Assembly: GCF_905163445.1 (NCBI RefSeq)
Contig: NC_053187.1
Location: 10,292,001-10,356,000 of the forward strand
DNA: 64,000 bases
Reading direction: 5' to 3'
Source: Pararge aegeria
Taxonomy: Eukaryota; Arthropoda; Insecta; Lepidoptera; Nymphalidae
Part shown: one piece after another, positions 36,401 to 46,300 of the stretch
Layout of the letters: every line of letters begins with the position of its first letter
Numbering within the stretch: position 1 is the first letter of the stretch
Translations under genes and position numbers: made by a program
Notes under the pieces: model-generated
Seen by the model: the letters and a program-made list of their open reading frames with translations, nothing else
Told to the model about the DNA's origin: nothing
Database searches by the model: none

Positions 36401-39400
36401 AACAAAACAGTTACAATTTCAATTGAAAAAAAAAAAGTTCAACTCAAGAAATTAATTAGTATTTCAACCAGATAATAACTTTGATTGATTACTGACATTA
36501 TAAAGGTTCATTTCTAACATTAAATGTTATATTGATCTGTTTTGCCTTTTTTATGAACAATGCTAGAGTGAAGGTTAGAATAAGTGACCTTGCTGTATTT
36601 TAGTCAAAACACTGATAGAAAGATACTTAAAACTTGTATAAAAACACAAAAAAATTATTAACATGAATTAAATTATCTACAACATTTTTAACTGCAAGTA
36701 CAGTTACCTCACAAATACTGGTCACTCAGAGTCATCATGAAAACAGCCAGTATTCAATATGATCTAAAAGAAAACGCTTTAATCTTTGCATACTTCCTGT
36801 CCTAACTTAGGGATGCCAAACATGGACAAAGACACAGAATAAATCCTTTATAAAATTTAAACTTACCAAATAAGTATTGAACGCAGCATGTTGGGCTTTA
36901 CTAAAAAGGCTAGGCAGAGATGCAAAATATTTAAAAGCTTAAAGATGCTGTCACCCTGATCAAAAAGTAACAATGAGATGGACAGGCCACATGCTTCGCG
37001 AGAAACCCAAGAAATGGATCAAAGCTTTGAATGGATAGGAAGTCAAGGATGGCTCAAAAAGAAAAACGGGTAGACAAAGAAGCAAGTAGCTGGCATACTG
37101 TGGTCCAACAAAGCTTTGAATCGGGACATCTGGAAGAGGCGTATTTACCCTAAACTAAGGTGCGAGATATTAATGATTAACATTTAAGCATATTTATGTA
37201 TCAGCAATAAAAATTTTAACTATTTATTTTAAATCACCTTGCATTGTATATTAAAGAAGAGTAGATATCACACTCTTTATAGCCATTAAAACCAGTTTTT
37301 TAGAAAAGGTTTTGGTTGTATAATTTTTGGTTTTAAAAAACAGAGGGCATGTAGTACATTGATATATCAAAACGAAAATATTGATAAAGATATATGAAAC
37401 TAAACTAATTCAGTAGCAAGACCTAAATATGTAACACATGGTTATATGAAAATAGCTAAATTATTATGCAAATGTTAAGCAATCTAGAATTATTATTTCA
37501 ATTTTACAGTATGATCAATACTTTTTTCATATTGTTTTATTACTTTCAGGTAATCCTTATAATCCCATAAAAAAGATGTAATTAAACTTAATTCATATAA
37601 TATATAATACTAGTTATTGCCTGCGACGCTTGTTTTAGGTTTTAAAAAATATTTTGGAATGCTAAATTGTAAAAAAAATATTTTTGGGTGGACCACCTGT
37701 CACTTAGGGCTTGATAAATAGATTATTACCAATTCTCATAGCTACCAAATATGCAAATTTTTCCATAAGAGGAATATCAGAGGAATGTTCCCCAAATGCT
37801 ATGCCAACAGTATTTTAGATTAGATTTATATTAATATTTTAAATATTTTATAATTAAAAAGTATTGATGGGGATGGGGATGTGCCATTAGCTAATTGACT
37901 AAATTAGCTCATAATTGCAAAATAGGTATTTTTATAGAGCATATTGTACATTTTTATTAAATCAAAATTTTAGTTTTGTTTTTTCATCACATAACAATAT
38001 TATATTTGTTTTATGGAAAAAGTAAATCTTTAAATTGTATGAATGATGACTCGGAAAATAGATTTTAATCATTTTTTTCTCTCTACAAATTATTCCCACG
38101 GTTTTAAAATTATATAGTAATCATTAAGAAAAAGATCTGTTTGAAAGCAGAAGGTTTCATACTATCAAAATTTTTTTCATTGGCCTCATATTAGCATCAA
38201 AATCAGAAAAGTAATATAGGTGGCCTGTCTAGTAAATTCAGACAAAATAGATTGCAAGATCCAATTCATAGAGGATTTTGACAACCATATTTTACTAAAA
38301 ATGTAATTTTATTAAAGTAATAGATACCTTTGTATATTAATTTATTTGAATATCTCATCCTAATTGTTTAATTGTGAACTCCAGAATAGTAGCCCTCTTG
38401 AAAGGTAATAAGCAGAGTGAAAAGGGAAAGAAATTATCGAAGGGGTATAAAATTACTGTTACTCACCAATGACTTATTAGTTTAATGAGTATATGAGGTG
38501 TTATTTATATCAGTGCAGTGGACTATCTTTGATCAATATATAGTAGTATATTAGGAGTATCTCCCTTTACATGAATCATAAGACACAACCTTAAAGCATT
38601 AAAGAATATAACATGACAGAACAGAAGCTGCTAGGTCTACAAACAATGACATGAGGTGCACTGTGATGTAAACACAATGTTAAGCAGAAATTAAAACAAT
38701 TTCTTTCTAACAAATAAAAAAAATAAGTGGGTGACAAAGCTTAACTAAAGTGTCTCTTTTTTTTTTTTTTTTAAACTTTATCTAAATGCAAAATTTATTT
38801 TTCTCTCTATCTTTCTAGTCTCCAGTCTACAACTTGAAATGCAAAAATACATGAATTGCTTGCTTGAAGTATTAAGATTTGACAATTCTCTGGATTGACA
38901 AAGTAAAACAATTGCTAACATTGTAGAACAATATGAGTAGGTAGCACATTTAGAAAGCTAGAAAGATGTTAATGATGCCTCACATGCATATGTTTGATTT
39001 ATTTACAGTAAGACATTTATCTAATTAGCAGACATACATGTTGGGGACGCTGTGTAGATGACTGTTGCATCAAAGATGCATCAATGATCTGCTGAGCTTG
39101 TTGCAACACAACCTGTGCCTCAGATGTGTAGTAAACCTACAAATAAAGTACTTAATAAAAATAATGTATATATTATACTTGCTAGTGATAATGCTACAAA
39201 CGTGATTTACACTGGTAATGTTGAAATCTATCATATGGCAGAGTTCTGAAAAGGTAAGTTAGCAATAAAATAAATTAATTAAATTTCATATTCATAAAAC
39301 TCTTAGCTTAAGCAGAAGCCTTCACTTCACACACAAGTTCACTCCGGTCATTTACCTGTTGTCTATGGAGAGCTTGTTGTTGATGTTGCTGTTGCTGCTG

Positions 39401-40558
39401 TTGTTGTTGAAATTCAGAATGAAGAGGTGGTGGTGGCGCTGGTGGCTCATGGCGGATAATATATTGTTGCTGATATTGCAGTCCATCCCCAACAACTAAT
39501 TGAGGTTGGACACTGTCATTTACTACTAGGTCGTTGGGCTGTTCTGTGCGTTGAACAACCACCTTTAACAAAAAAAATACAATAGTGGTCAAATATACTA
39601 TCACAAACTAATAACTTATAACCTGTACAAATAAAACATCATACATAAAAGTTAAGTTACATTTAGCTGCTTGCTTGCTTGTAATATGTTTACACCAGAT
39701 TTAGATATTTTACTAGTGATCACACTAATAAGACTCCTTGAGATGTTTTTTAGAGTTATCTCCATTTACAATGAGGTTGCCATCACACATTTGGTAAAGA
39801 TAACATTGTGGCAAACAAAAAGAGGATATAAACAAGCAATTGACTTTTTTTATCGGAATTATCGGAAAAAATATAGAAATCCTTTGAACTCCAAAACTAA
39901 CTCCTCATACCAATGACAAATCATCACAAACATTAAAAGCCTATAACATTCCACAACTGGACTAAAGCCGCTCTCCTTATACGAGTGTTTGCACATAATA
40001 TAAACAATTAATTAAAATAAAATTAATACAATTGAGTTTACAAAGAATTCATGAATTCCTTAATTATGAGATAGCTTGGAAGCAGTCAACTCTCCTTTCA
40101 TCTCACATAATAGAGAATAATTATACAATTCCAGAGATTATCTTCATTACAAACTGCCTGCTGCACCACTAGTAGTCAAACAGACAAGCTGGCTGTTTCT
40201 AACATGGTAATGAAATAGGTTTACTTGATTTTTTTTATTTCACTCCAAGTTAGCCCATGACTGCAATCTCATCTGATGGTAAGTGATGATGCAGTCAAAA
40301 ATGGCAACAGGCTAACCTGTTAGGGGTATGGTGAATAAATGAATTTTGATCTAATTTGATATACATCTCTTAACAGTTAAATAAAATAAAAAAACATCAA
40401 TTAAAGACTGATAATTGATAACAAACCTGCTGTTGTGTATACTGTTGTTGATCATCTTGATTAACTATAATGCCATCAGAACATATTAAATTATATCTTT
40501 GTAGATCCTCGAGAGTCACTGAATGCCCTTGCCCAACTATTTGATAGTATTGAGCCAT
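11415..40558 (-). CDS. velo: SENP6/SENP7-class SUMO protease (veloren-like), 29 coding exons, 1751 residues
   Basis: Coding exons 5' to 3': 40427-40558, 39356-39562, 39038-39136, 34925-35044, 33593-33820, 32846-33028, 31479-31706, 30299-30430, 26699-27450, 26129-26229, 25559-25710, 24770-24892, 23774-23876, 23130-23247, 22401-22505, 22059-22125, 21446-21571, 20841-20931, 18203-18235, 17011-17114, 16737-16938, 16315-16552, 15509-15978, 15263-15381, 14210-14319, 14009-14105, 13809-13931, 13558-13729, 11415-11935. All junctions keep phase (5256 nt). Residues 1-690 are Gln/Pro-rich; 755-815 form an unrecognised alpha/beta module; C878, C881, C891 and C894 make a CxxC...CxxC motif; ILTLSSDEED near 975-983 looks like a SUMO-interacting motif; 1035-1150 (LNCRTIRIGS) match the SENP6/7 pre-catalytic region. 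Catalytic triad: H1340 (ENCHWF), D1455 (IFDSL), C1508 (FTDCGLYLL), with the acidic insert between H and D typical of SENP6/7. Family role: trimming poly-SUMO-2/3 chains in the nucleus. Exon ends near CAG repeats are least certain. Confidence 0.88.
12109..12354 (-). repeat. Full-length tRNA-derived SINE (family A)
   Basis: The minus strand starts GACGGCCGACTGGCGCAG (box A), then GGTTCGATTCCC (box B), then the family body and 'tactttggggctagatgg', ending at a (TA)n run (12098-12112). It sits in the last intron of the SENP gene, same strand as the gene. Confidence 0.88.
12415..12830. repeat. GC-rich CCGG-dense insert in the SENP intron
   Basis: About 415 bp rich in CCGGCACC and CCGGCGCC words in otherwise AT-rich DNA. 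The two ends look loosely inverted ('gacgtttttccattagccagcccggcac' region at left, 'gctttcccggcaacgggaaaacg' region at right). No coding motif is seen. A nonautonomous DNA element is possible; family not recognised. Confidence 0.45.
12941..13268. repeat. Fold-back element: perfect 116-bp inverted repeat
   Basis: Arms 12941-13056 and 13153-13268 read as exact reverse complements, separated by 96 bases. 'gagtag' occurs at both outer edges (12938-12943 and 13269-13274), possibly a target duplication. It lies in the last intron of the SENP gene and would fold into long dsRNA in the pre-mRNA. Confidence 0.93.
13287..13427. repeat. Small MITE copy
   Basis: Ends 'atccaacccacatcaaggta' and 'ctcaatatgggttggat' are inverted. 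The right-hand portion, 'ccccaaatgtctcaaaacta', is shared with 24186-24205. It abuts the fold-back element. Confidence 0.6.
14505..14765 (+). repeat. tRNA-derived SINE (family B)
   Basis: tRNA-like head 'ggcaatagcttagtgataaa' with a box-B-like 'gagctcaaatccca', then 'aagtaattaaatatcattac', 'aacctgcat' and 'gtggactatggcctaatccg', ending 'gattggtgatgattatta'. Relatives: 33180, 35463 and 41946. It lies in a SENP intron, antisense to the gene. Confidence 0.75.
15189..15230. repeat. Perfect 20-bp hairpin
   Basis: Arms 15189-15208 and 15211-15230 are exact complements with a 2-base gap. The hairpin lies in a SENP intron about 30 bases from the 15263-15381 exon's donor. Confidence 0.95.
19676..19912 (+). 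repeat. tRNA-derived SINE (family A)
   Basis: Head 'gacggcgaattggctcag', box B 'ggattcgattccc', then the family body 'cagtgtctgggtgtttgtat' and 'acgcttactttggcgatgtg'. It is antisense to the SENP gene. Confidence 0.85.
20095..20250 (+). repeat. Dispersed repeat fragment (family C)
   Basis: 'cgactaagggcatataacgg' to 'gaggactattataggctat' matches 32630-32762 in the same orientation and 46278-46330 inverted. Probably a LINE or SINE 3' end; not assigned. Confidence 0.6.
20367..20597. mobile_element. MITE with about 46-bp terminal inverted repeats
   Basis: Left end 'ctctgcgaaaagcaggagaa' and right end 'ttctcctgcttttcgcagag' are inverted. Similarity continues inward to 'ataattttt' with few mismatches. 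TTTA flanks both sides (20363-20366, 20598-20601). The TSD length of 3-4 bases (TTA) suggests a Harbinger-like element; this is inference. Confidence 0.75.
21600..21858. repeat. Dispersed repeat, direct copy at 31882-32134
   Basis: Long shared blocks such as 'aacctaatagattttgaaga' and 'tacgcgtcgcgtagcg' occur in both copies in the same order and orientation. Family not recognised. Both copies lie in SENP introns. Confidence 0.75.
23994..24207. mobile_element. MITE, about 214 bp
   Basis: Terminal inverted repeats 'ggtagttttgagaca' and 'tgtctcaagactacc' (one mismatch). Related blocks occur at 1103-1285 and 13287-13427. No clear TSD. Confidence 0.65.
24440..24700. repeat. Dispersed repeat, inverted relative of 8440-8640
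   Basis: Contains 'ctgtcatggcggatcgcta', 'gttttatttattgaaaaatc' and 'attttagcgattctttgtaa', each complementary to the 8.5-kb copy in reversed order. It ends about 70 bases before a SENP exon. Confidence 0.65.
27525..27870. repeat. Diverged repeat, relative inside the hAT-like element
   Basis: Shared blocks with 29175-29515: 'tttgttattgttttta', 'ccttagaaatttataa', 'gttgccgaattatg', 'gccattgccaactgatga' and 'ccattattgtttacc'-type ends. This suggests that the DNA between 27.5 and 28.5 kb derives from the same element family as the 28533-30159 insertion. Confidence 0.55.
28211..28291. repeat. 38-bp tandem duplication
   Basis: 28211-28248 and 28254-28291 are identical (start 'aagtataatgctttttt'), giving a period of 43 bases. 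Intronic. Confidence 0.95.
28533..30159. mobile_element. Nonautonomous hAT-like DNA transposon, 1627 bp
   Basis: Termini CAGTGGCGTGCAT (28533-28545) and its exact complement (30147-30159) are bounded by an identical 8-bp direct repeat TTGGTTGG (28525-28532, 30160-30167). CAGTGGCG ends plus an 8-bp TSD are the hAT signature. No transposase motif was found inside. It lies in the intron between the SENP exons at 30299 and 27450. Confidence 0.85.
31882..32134. repeat. Dispersed repeat, direct copy of 21600-21858
   Basis: Same block order as the 21.6-kb copy, with scattered substitutions and small indels. Confidence 0.75.
32265..32560 (+). repeat. LINE-tail type repeat ('actagctgttgcccgcgact')
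   Basis: Begins 'actagctgttgcccgcgact' and 'tcgtctgcgt', a very common lepidopteran repeat start usually tied to RTE-like elements, and ends near 'gacaggagatttatatat'. Weaker relatives start at 34727 and 37611. Confidence 0.6.
32575..32795 (+). repeat. Dispersed repeat (family C), fuller copy
   Basis: Contains 'cgactaagggaatgtaacgg', 'ggagaggcctttagtccagc' and 'gtgaactgttataggctatc', and ends in a (GAT)n run. Related to 20095-20250 and, inverted, 46278-46440 and 39928-39990. Confidence 0.65.
33180..33372 (-). repeat. SINE family B fragment
   Basis: On the minus strand it reads 'cttgatataaaggtaaagga', 'aacctgcatgcc' and 'gggactgtggcctaaatc', the body of family B. The head is missing. Confidence 0.6.
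34085..34300 (-). pseudogene. RTE-type LINE C-terminal fragment
   Basis: The plus-strand 'ggcccaccaacgctgcgttt' and 'accggttctgg' repeat the 10.7-kb and 61.9-kb RTE copies in the same orientation. Encodes a broken KRSVGGPP-like stretch on the minus strand. Confidence 0.65.
34403..34670 (+). repeat. Full-length tRNA-derived SINE (family A), reference copy
   Basis: Head GACGGCCGATTGGCGCAG (box A), GGTTCGATTCCCAC (box B), body with 'cagtatctgggtgtttatat', 'acacaagctaagcttacttt' and 'ggggctaggtgacggtgtgt', tail (TTTAA)n at 34648-34671. It is the cleanest copy in the window and is antisense to the SENP gene. Confidence 0.9.
35463..35765 (-). repeat. SINE family B copy carrying an internal hairpin
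   Basis: Minus-strand body includes the complements of 'gtagtgggccactagagcac', 'gtctcagaatgagaag' and 'acgcatgcaggtttccttac', then a tRNA-like head near 35730-35765. An inverted duplication at 35623-35668 interrupts it. Confidence 0.65.
35770..39035. other. Remainder of the 4-kb SENP intron
   Basis: AT-rich. Recognisable content is an RTE fragment at 36950-37165 and a faint LINE-tail start at 37611. Otherwise I see nothing. Confidence 0.5.
36950..37165 (+). pseudogene. Broken RTE-type LINE C-terminal fragment
   Basis: The plus strand reads MRWTGHMLREKPKKWIKAL, then a stop, then KRKTGRQRSK and further stops: the W-x-GH...R..GR(P) pattern of RTE ORF ends, from a family different from the 10.7-kb copy. 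Confidence 0.6.
40235..40335 (+). repeat. Dispersed repeat fragment (family D)
   Basis: 'caagttagcccatgactgca', 'atctgatggtaagtgatgat' and 'ggctaacctgttaggggt' recur at 42185-42430 and 63850-64000 (plus), and inverted at 57965-58170. Confidence 0.65.
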
Positions 40559-41290
40559 TGCAAGGAATTAACCTAATAAAAAACAAAATTATGTGTTTTG
40601 ATAAATTTGTTCCAAATGTAGAATGTTGATTTATAAAATTATGTGATGCTCAACTTTACTAAAGACAAGCCAAATCAAATTCAGCGCCTGTAAAAATGCA
40701 AGTACATATTTGAAACAATTTGTCGACAGTTCCTCAGAACAACCAGAACAGTCTTGTAAGTTACGAAATATTAGTACCAATAATTTTAAAGCGAACAAAC
40801 GCTGTATCACTTAAATACTGTCTATAATATTTAATGGAAATGAAGTTTAAAGTTTTGACGATCAACTGCTCCGTTGACAGCTATATCATACACCCTGAAC
40901 ATTACGTACAACAACAGCAGCAATGACTCCGTGGATCAAGCGATCACTTCAACTATGGCGACCACAATTACCATCACCACGAAACACAACCTTTTTCACA
41001 ATTTATTAAACTTTATTTAGTCATCTTAACGAGTTGATTCAGTATGAAAATTAGGTCTGAAAACGTTTGGACGAACGAAACGAAATGGCTTCGATTCTTT
41101 TGGTCAAACCTAAATCGTTTATATGGCAAGGTTTTATGCTTGATGGCACAAAATTATTGATTTAGTCCTTACCAATATTTATTGAAGACATTTTAAATGC
41201 CTTAATTGAAGAAGAAACGTATTTTTAAAGCATCAAAATGCAAAATTTTAACTCAAACGCCAAATCTAGAAGCAATTTACATTATGGCGT
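40559..41290 (-). promoter_or_regulatory. 5' leader and probable promoter region of the SENP gene
   Basis: The start exon extends to 40572, where a ttttattag acceptor lies. A matching donor, ATATTG|GTAAGG, at 41173 defines an upstream noncoding exon of about 100 bases whose start I cannot fix. It contains an upstream ORF: ATG at 41191-41189 reads MSSINIG and stops four bases into the next exon. The main ATG (TTGCAATGG) precedes MAQYYQIVGQG. Confidence 0.55.
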
Positions 41291-41934
41291 GTGTGTCACT
41301 TTTTTACAAATGTTTTTTTATACATCTGTATTCTGTGTTGCCATAGTGTTACCACACGGTTTTTTTTTCCCCCTAATAGGGCTTACTGAGCAGTGAGGAT
41401 ATAAACATCACATTATACTTGGTAGTGTTTAATCCAGATTTAAATACTATGGCTTTATGTAACGCAGTACTTTTATCTATAGTGTTTACGATGGTGCAAA
41501 CGTAATGCTAAAAATCCGCGACAGCAACATATTCAAACAATCTAAGAAAAATAAATAATAAATAGTATAACAAAAATAAAACAAAGTTTACCCTCTCATT
41601 ACGTCAGTGAATATATTATATTCAATTTATTAAGATAGTTTTACTATAGTCTAGTCTAGTCTAGTCCAAAATAGACTAAAAATTTAAATCTAGTCTTTTA
41701 AAATTAAGTATAGTCTAAACTACAAACATCGATAAGTATATTTTATTGTGAATAAAAATAAATTATAATTGTGAATAGAAAGTGAAGCGTTTAGCTAAAA
41801 TATCTTGGTGCACTGAGGAAATGGCTGCTATTATATATTGATTTTCCGATAATTTTCATTCGCTCATAAGTTAATAGTGCTGTTAAATGTTAGTTTATCG
41901 ATAATTTGTGTTTGAGGATCAATCATCATAGATA

Positions 41935-42430
41935 GATAGATAGATGGTAGACTTCAGATGCCTTTGAGGACATTATAGAAAACTCACAGGCATGCAGGTT
42001 ATGTCAAGGTGTTTACCTACACCCATAAATAAAATGATATTGAATTGCATAGCTTCAATGGTTCGTGCCTTGGTTCAAACTTGGCCCCACCGAAAGTAAG
42101 CCGAAGTCCTTATCACGGCTAACACGGTTTTACTTGTAACATAAAAATTACCTATACGCAGATTTTGTTATTATTTCTTTACAGATGAGTTATTCACTAC
42201 TATCTCAACTCATTAATTAAGTGATGAAGCAGTCTAAGCTGGTATTGGGCTAACCCGTTACGGGCGTGGCAGTTTTAAGCAATTTCCCTTTTTGGTTTAT
42301 ACGCGACATCGTAACGAAACGCTTTGCGTAAACTATTTGTCGACAGGATGATAGCTAGCAACAGCTTAAGGCAAGACCACGCCAGAACACAGTAAAATTC
42401 GCCAACTACCCAGGACCTGCCATTTATGCC
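41935..42430. repeat. Repeat cluster between the SENP and CCDC6 genes
   Basis: A short (GATA)n run (41931-41944), a SINE family B fragment on the minus strand (41946-42125), then a family D copy (42185-42430) with 'gggctaacccgttacgggcg' and 'cgcgacatcgtaacgaaacg'. This is most of the intergenic space between two divergent genes. Confidence 0.6.
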
Positions 42431-42978
42431 AGCAATCATTTTTGTTTCACTCACACAATAATGATTTTACTTATAATAATGGAATGACATTTTGCAAAAC
42501 TTCATTTTATTTTTTCTTATTCTATTTATTATTCATCGTCCTTAGGCATTAAACATTAACGTAATTAACCTCTTCGATTATCGATTTTCATAGACCTTCA
42601 AATGGATAATACGAAACATTAAATATCTATTTTTTTTTTTTTATAAAATCACTCCTAAATTTGACACGACATTAATATAGGTATATATCGGTAACAAAAA
42701 ACCATTTATAATATTGGCCGATTCCTCAAACGTACCACATCGTCAGCGCGTCAACCGTCACCATCGTTTACACGAAACCACGTTTATCAGTGAAATGATA
42801 ACTAGTTAATTAATCGTTCATGGCTTATAAACAGTCGAAAAAAGTGTTCGTTCATTAAAGACCCACCTCTACTTTCGATCATTTTAGTTTAAGTGCTTTG
42901 ACTAATACACTACGTTTATATATTCTCGGTGTGCTATATCAAAGAGAATGAACGTTTGCTTTAATTGTTCAGCTGAAG

Positions 42979-43010
42979 CATGGAGTATAGAGGTACCTCT
43001 ATACTCCATG
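42979..43010. repeat. Perfect 32-bp palindrome with 8-bp flanking direct repeats
   Basis: The 32 bases are their own reverse complement (16-bp arms, no loop). 'agctgaag' stands directly on both sides (42971-42978, 43011-43018). It lies about 330 bp upstream of CCDC6. Confidence 0.97.
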
Positions 43011-43342
43011 AGCTGAAGTAAAACTATTGCAAAACTCAGACTATACATTGGTACTGCAAATTTTTTTGCATTGTCTGCGAGTTCTGTGACATGCTGTGAC
43101 ACCAAGTGATTCAGAAAAAAATCAAAAAACATTTCATTTCAGAATTCCTACTGAAATTTAGTACATGGTCCTATCTGACAATATTTAGAAATTATTTTCG
43201 CTGCAGGAAATTTAAACCTTTTATAACTAAGTAATAAGTTTTGAAGTGGTAGAAGAAAGATTTGAAGCTAAGCGCAAAATTTATTTGGTTTATCTTGTTT
43301 CATGACATTTTGTCGCTGCCTTCTGGCTTACGAACAGTGCAA

Positions 43343-46300
43343 ATGGATGATACAGTGACTTCTCCAGGTATTTAGTAATAGTTATTTAAACACGTGCTTT
43401 AAAAAAAATGTGGTTTCATTTTAGTTACTGTAAGGTTTTTATTTTAAGGCAACAAAATGGGTGATTCCGCATCGGAAAGTGACTCGAGTTCCCTCGATGG
43501 CGGTGCAATGCTGCCACCGAGCACTGTCTCTCGTGATCAGTTGCAGAAAAGAATTGAATCATTACAGCAACAAAACAGGTATGATACTGTTCAGCTTTTT
43601 TGACGGGCCGACATTTACACATTTTCTTTGAATTATTCTCATCACGAATTCTTATTGGACTGTTAAACTTTAAATCGACTTTTAAGTGGATTGTAATGGA
43701 AGTTAAACAAAACTATAAAAAAATAAATTGTGTAATTTGAATATTGCCGAAAGTATATTTGTGCTGTATTCCAGTAGCTCTGGAATTAGGTAATTGTTCC
43801 TTTATGTACACAATTAATAGTTAAAAAGTGGAGTTTTAATATACAACTTCAGTAATCTTGATAACAGTCCATGAATGGCTGTAAAGTTCTTTTGATATAT
43901 TAACAAAATATTTAGTAAGCATTTAACATAAGGCATTTATTTAATAAAAATAAATCACGCAAAATATAAAAATAAATTAATTAAAGTAAATGTAAGGTAC
44001 TGATTTAATAACCTAAGAAACAATTGAAATATTTCTTGATTGGCTCTTAATGTTACTAAGGCTGCAAACTAACATGCAAAGCAAAAAGAATAGAAATTTA
44101 ATGCTGCTTCAAAAAAAAAAGTTTGTATTTACCTAAAAGAATCACTTTAATGATCTAATATTCCTAATATTAAGTTGCAACTTCCATACAGTTATCCAAC
44201 AATAAGAGGCTGTTTAGGTATTGAACTATACCTTTCCTTTGCTTTGCCTTCGATAATGAAGATACATATATCAATTTATTTACCAGTTATGTACCTTTAT
44301 GAACAAGACCCCCATTTTGATACTCATGTCAATGAATACACAATTGATAAATCTATCTGCAAAATAGTCTTTATAATTATTTTTTTTCAGAGTTTTAAAA
44401 GTTGAGCTGGATACTTACAAATTGAGAGTGAAAGCATTACAGGAAGAAAATCGTGCACTGCGACAAGCTTCTGTTTCAATTGTAAGAAATTGCTTGGCAA
44501 TTATATTTGTTAAGCATCAATTTTGTTTTTAATTTCTTAGCTACCGTTAACCTGTCTTGTGTGTTAATTGGTGTGTGTAAAAGAATTAATAATTGTAATT
44601 TAAATAATTTTATTTTTTTAAATGTAATACGAGAAATATGACAAAACACTAATGAGGAGTGTAAAATTAAATTTGTGTTTGAAATAGACTTTCATTTGAT
44701 GTCACCAGTCTTTATTTTGCCAAATTTTGTGCATGCCCTGTGTGGACAGATATACAGCTTGATGATTTTTATTGTTGTTACTTTCTTTAATCTCATGTGT
44801 AATTTTGAAATGTCCAGGTATTACTTTTAATACACAGTTTTATTAAAACAAAATTTCTTTACACTCACAGCAAGCTAAAGCAGAGCAAGAAGAAGAATAT
44901 ATTTCAAATACACTTCTAAAAAAAATTCAAGCTTTGAAGAAAGAAAAAGAGACTCTTGCCCATCATTATGAAAGAGAAGAAGAATGCCTAACCAATGACC
45001 TATCCAGGAAATTGAATCAAGTAGGTATTTTTAAATTTCTTAATTTTCAAGTTTAAAATATGTGTTTTTTACATTGATGAGGCTTTTGAAGTTGTTATTT
45101 ACCCCTTGCTTTACTATAAATAATAATTAATTTGTTTTTGAGCACAATTTTACCTGTTGGTAATATTATTTGTTTAATTTCTTAATAGTTAAATAATAAC
45201 CGTACACTACCATCATTACTACAAAGTTTACAACTACAGTAAAGTATATGAATAATTTTGATTTTATTTTAGTTACGTCAAGAAAAATGCCGCCTGGAGC
45301 AGACACTAGAGCAAGAACAGGAATGTTTGGTGAATAAATTAATGCGCAAGATTGAAAAACTTGAAGCGGAGACTCTTGCAAAGCAAACAAATTTAGAAAG
45401 GCTTCGTAGAGAGAAGGTATATAATTAATGAAACCCCTTATTTAGATTTTGATAACCTTTTTTGCACCTATAGCTTTATAAGGTGTCCTAGGTTTGATCT
45501 TTGGCTGGTTCAAGTTAGTCATTTAACTCATAAATTTTCATTTAATTCATTCTTACTATCTACAGCCTATTAATTTCCATTACAGAGTAAAGTCCTTCTC
45601 TCGTAAGTGTTATAAACTATGGGATTGAGATTTACTTTGTTAGTGATAATAACTTTGACTTTGAGAGGCTCTTAACAGAAAAGTTTTTTGTTCTGCCTCA
45701 AATCAATCTTGGGATTTCAAGTCAGAAAGGTTAACCACTAGATCACAAGAGCATAATTAGTAATTTCATAATTGTTCCAGCCACTCATTACCATTGCAAT
45801 TAAATATAGATATCCTGTTTAGGAATTATAATCCTTATTTTTTAGTATTTCAAGGTAATGTTTACTTTGTTAGCTTTTGAAAAAAGATCTATGATAATTG
45901 TTATTTGAAGAACAGTTTCTTTAAACCGACAATTGATGTTCTAATAAAGACTCATTAGACACATTGTCTGGCTAGACAATCTTCGTCTGATAGGTGGCTT
46001 ACAAGATTAATTCTATGAAATAAAGAGTATTTTTCCTCTACAGGTAGAATTAGAAAACACTTTGGAACAAGAGCAGGAAGCACTAGTGAATAGATTGTGG
46101 AAACGTATGGATAAACTAGAAGCTGAAAAGCGTTCACTTCAAATAAGGCTTGATCAACCTGTTTCTGATCCAGCTAGCCCTAGGTGAATTTTTTTAGTCT
46201 TCGTAAATAATAAAACCACCATATGTTAGAGAGGCTTAATAATTCCAAATGACGTCATTATTTTCATCAATAGCACAAATAGCCTAGAACATTCCACTGC

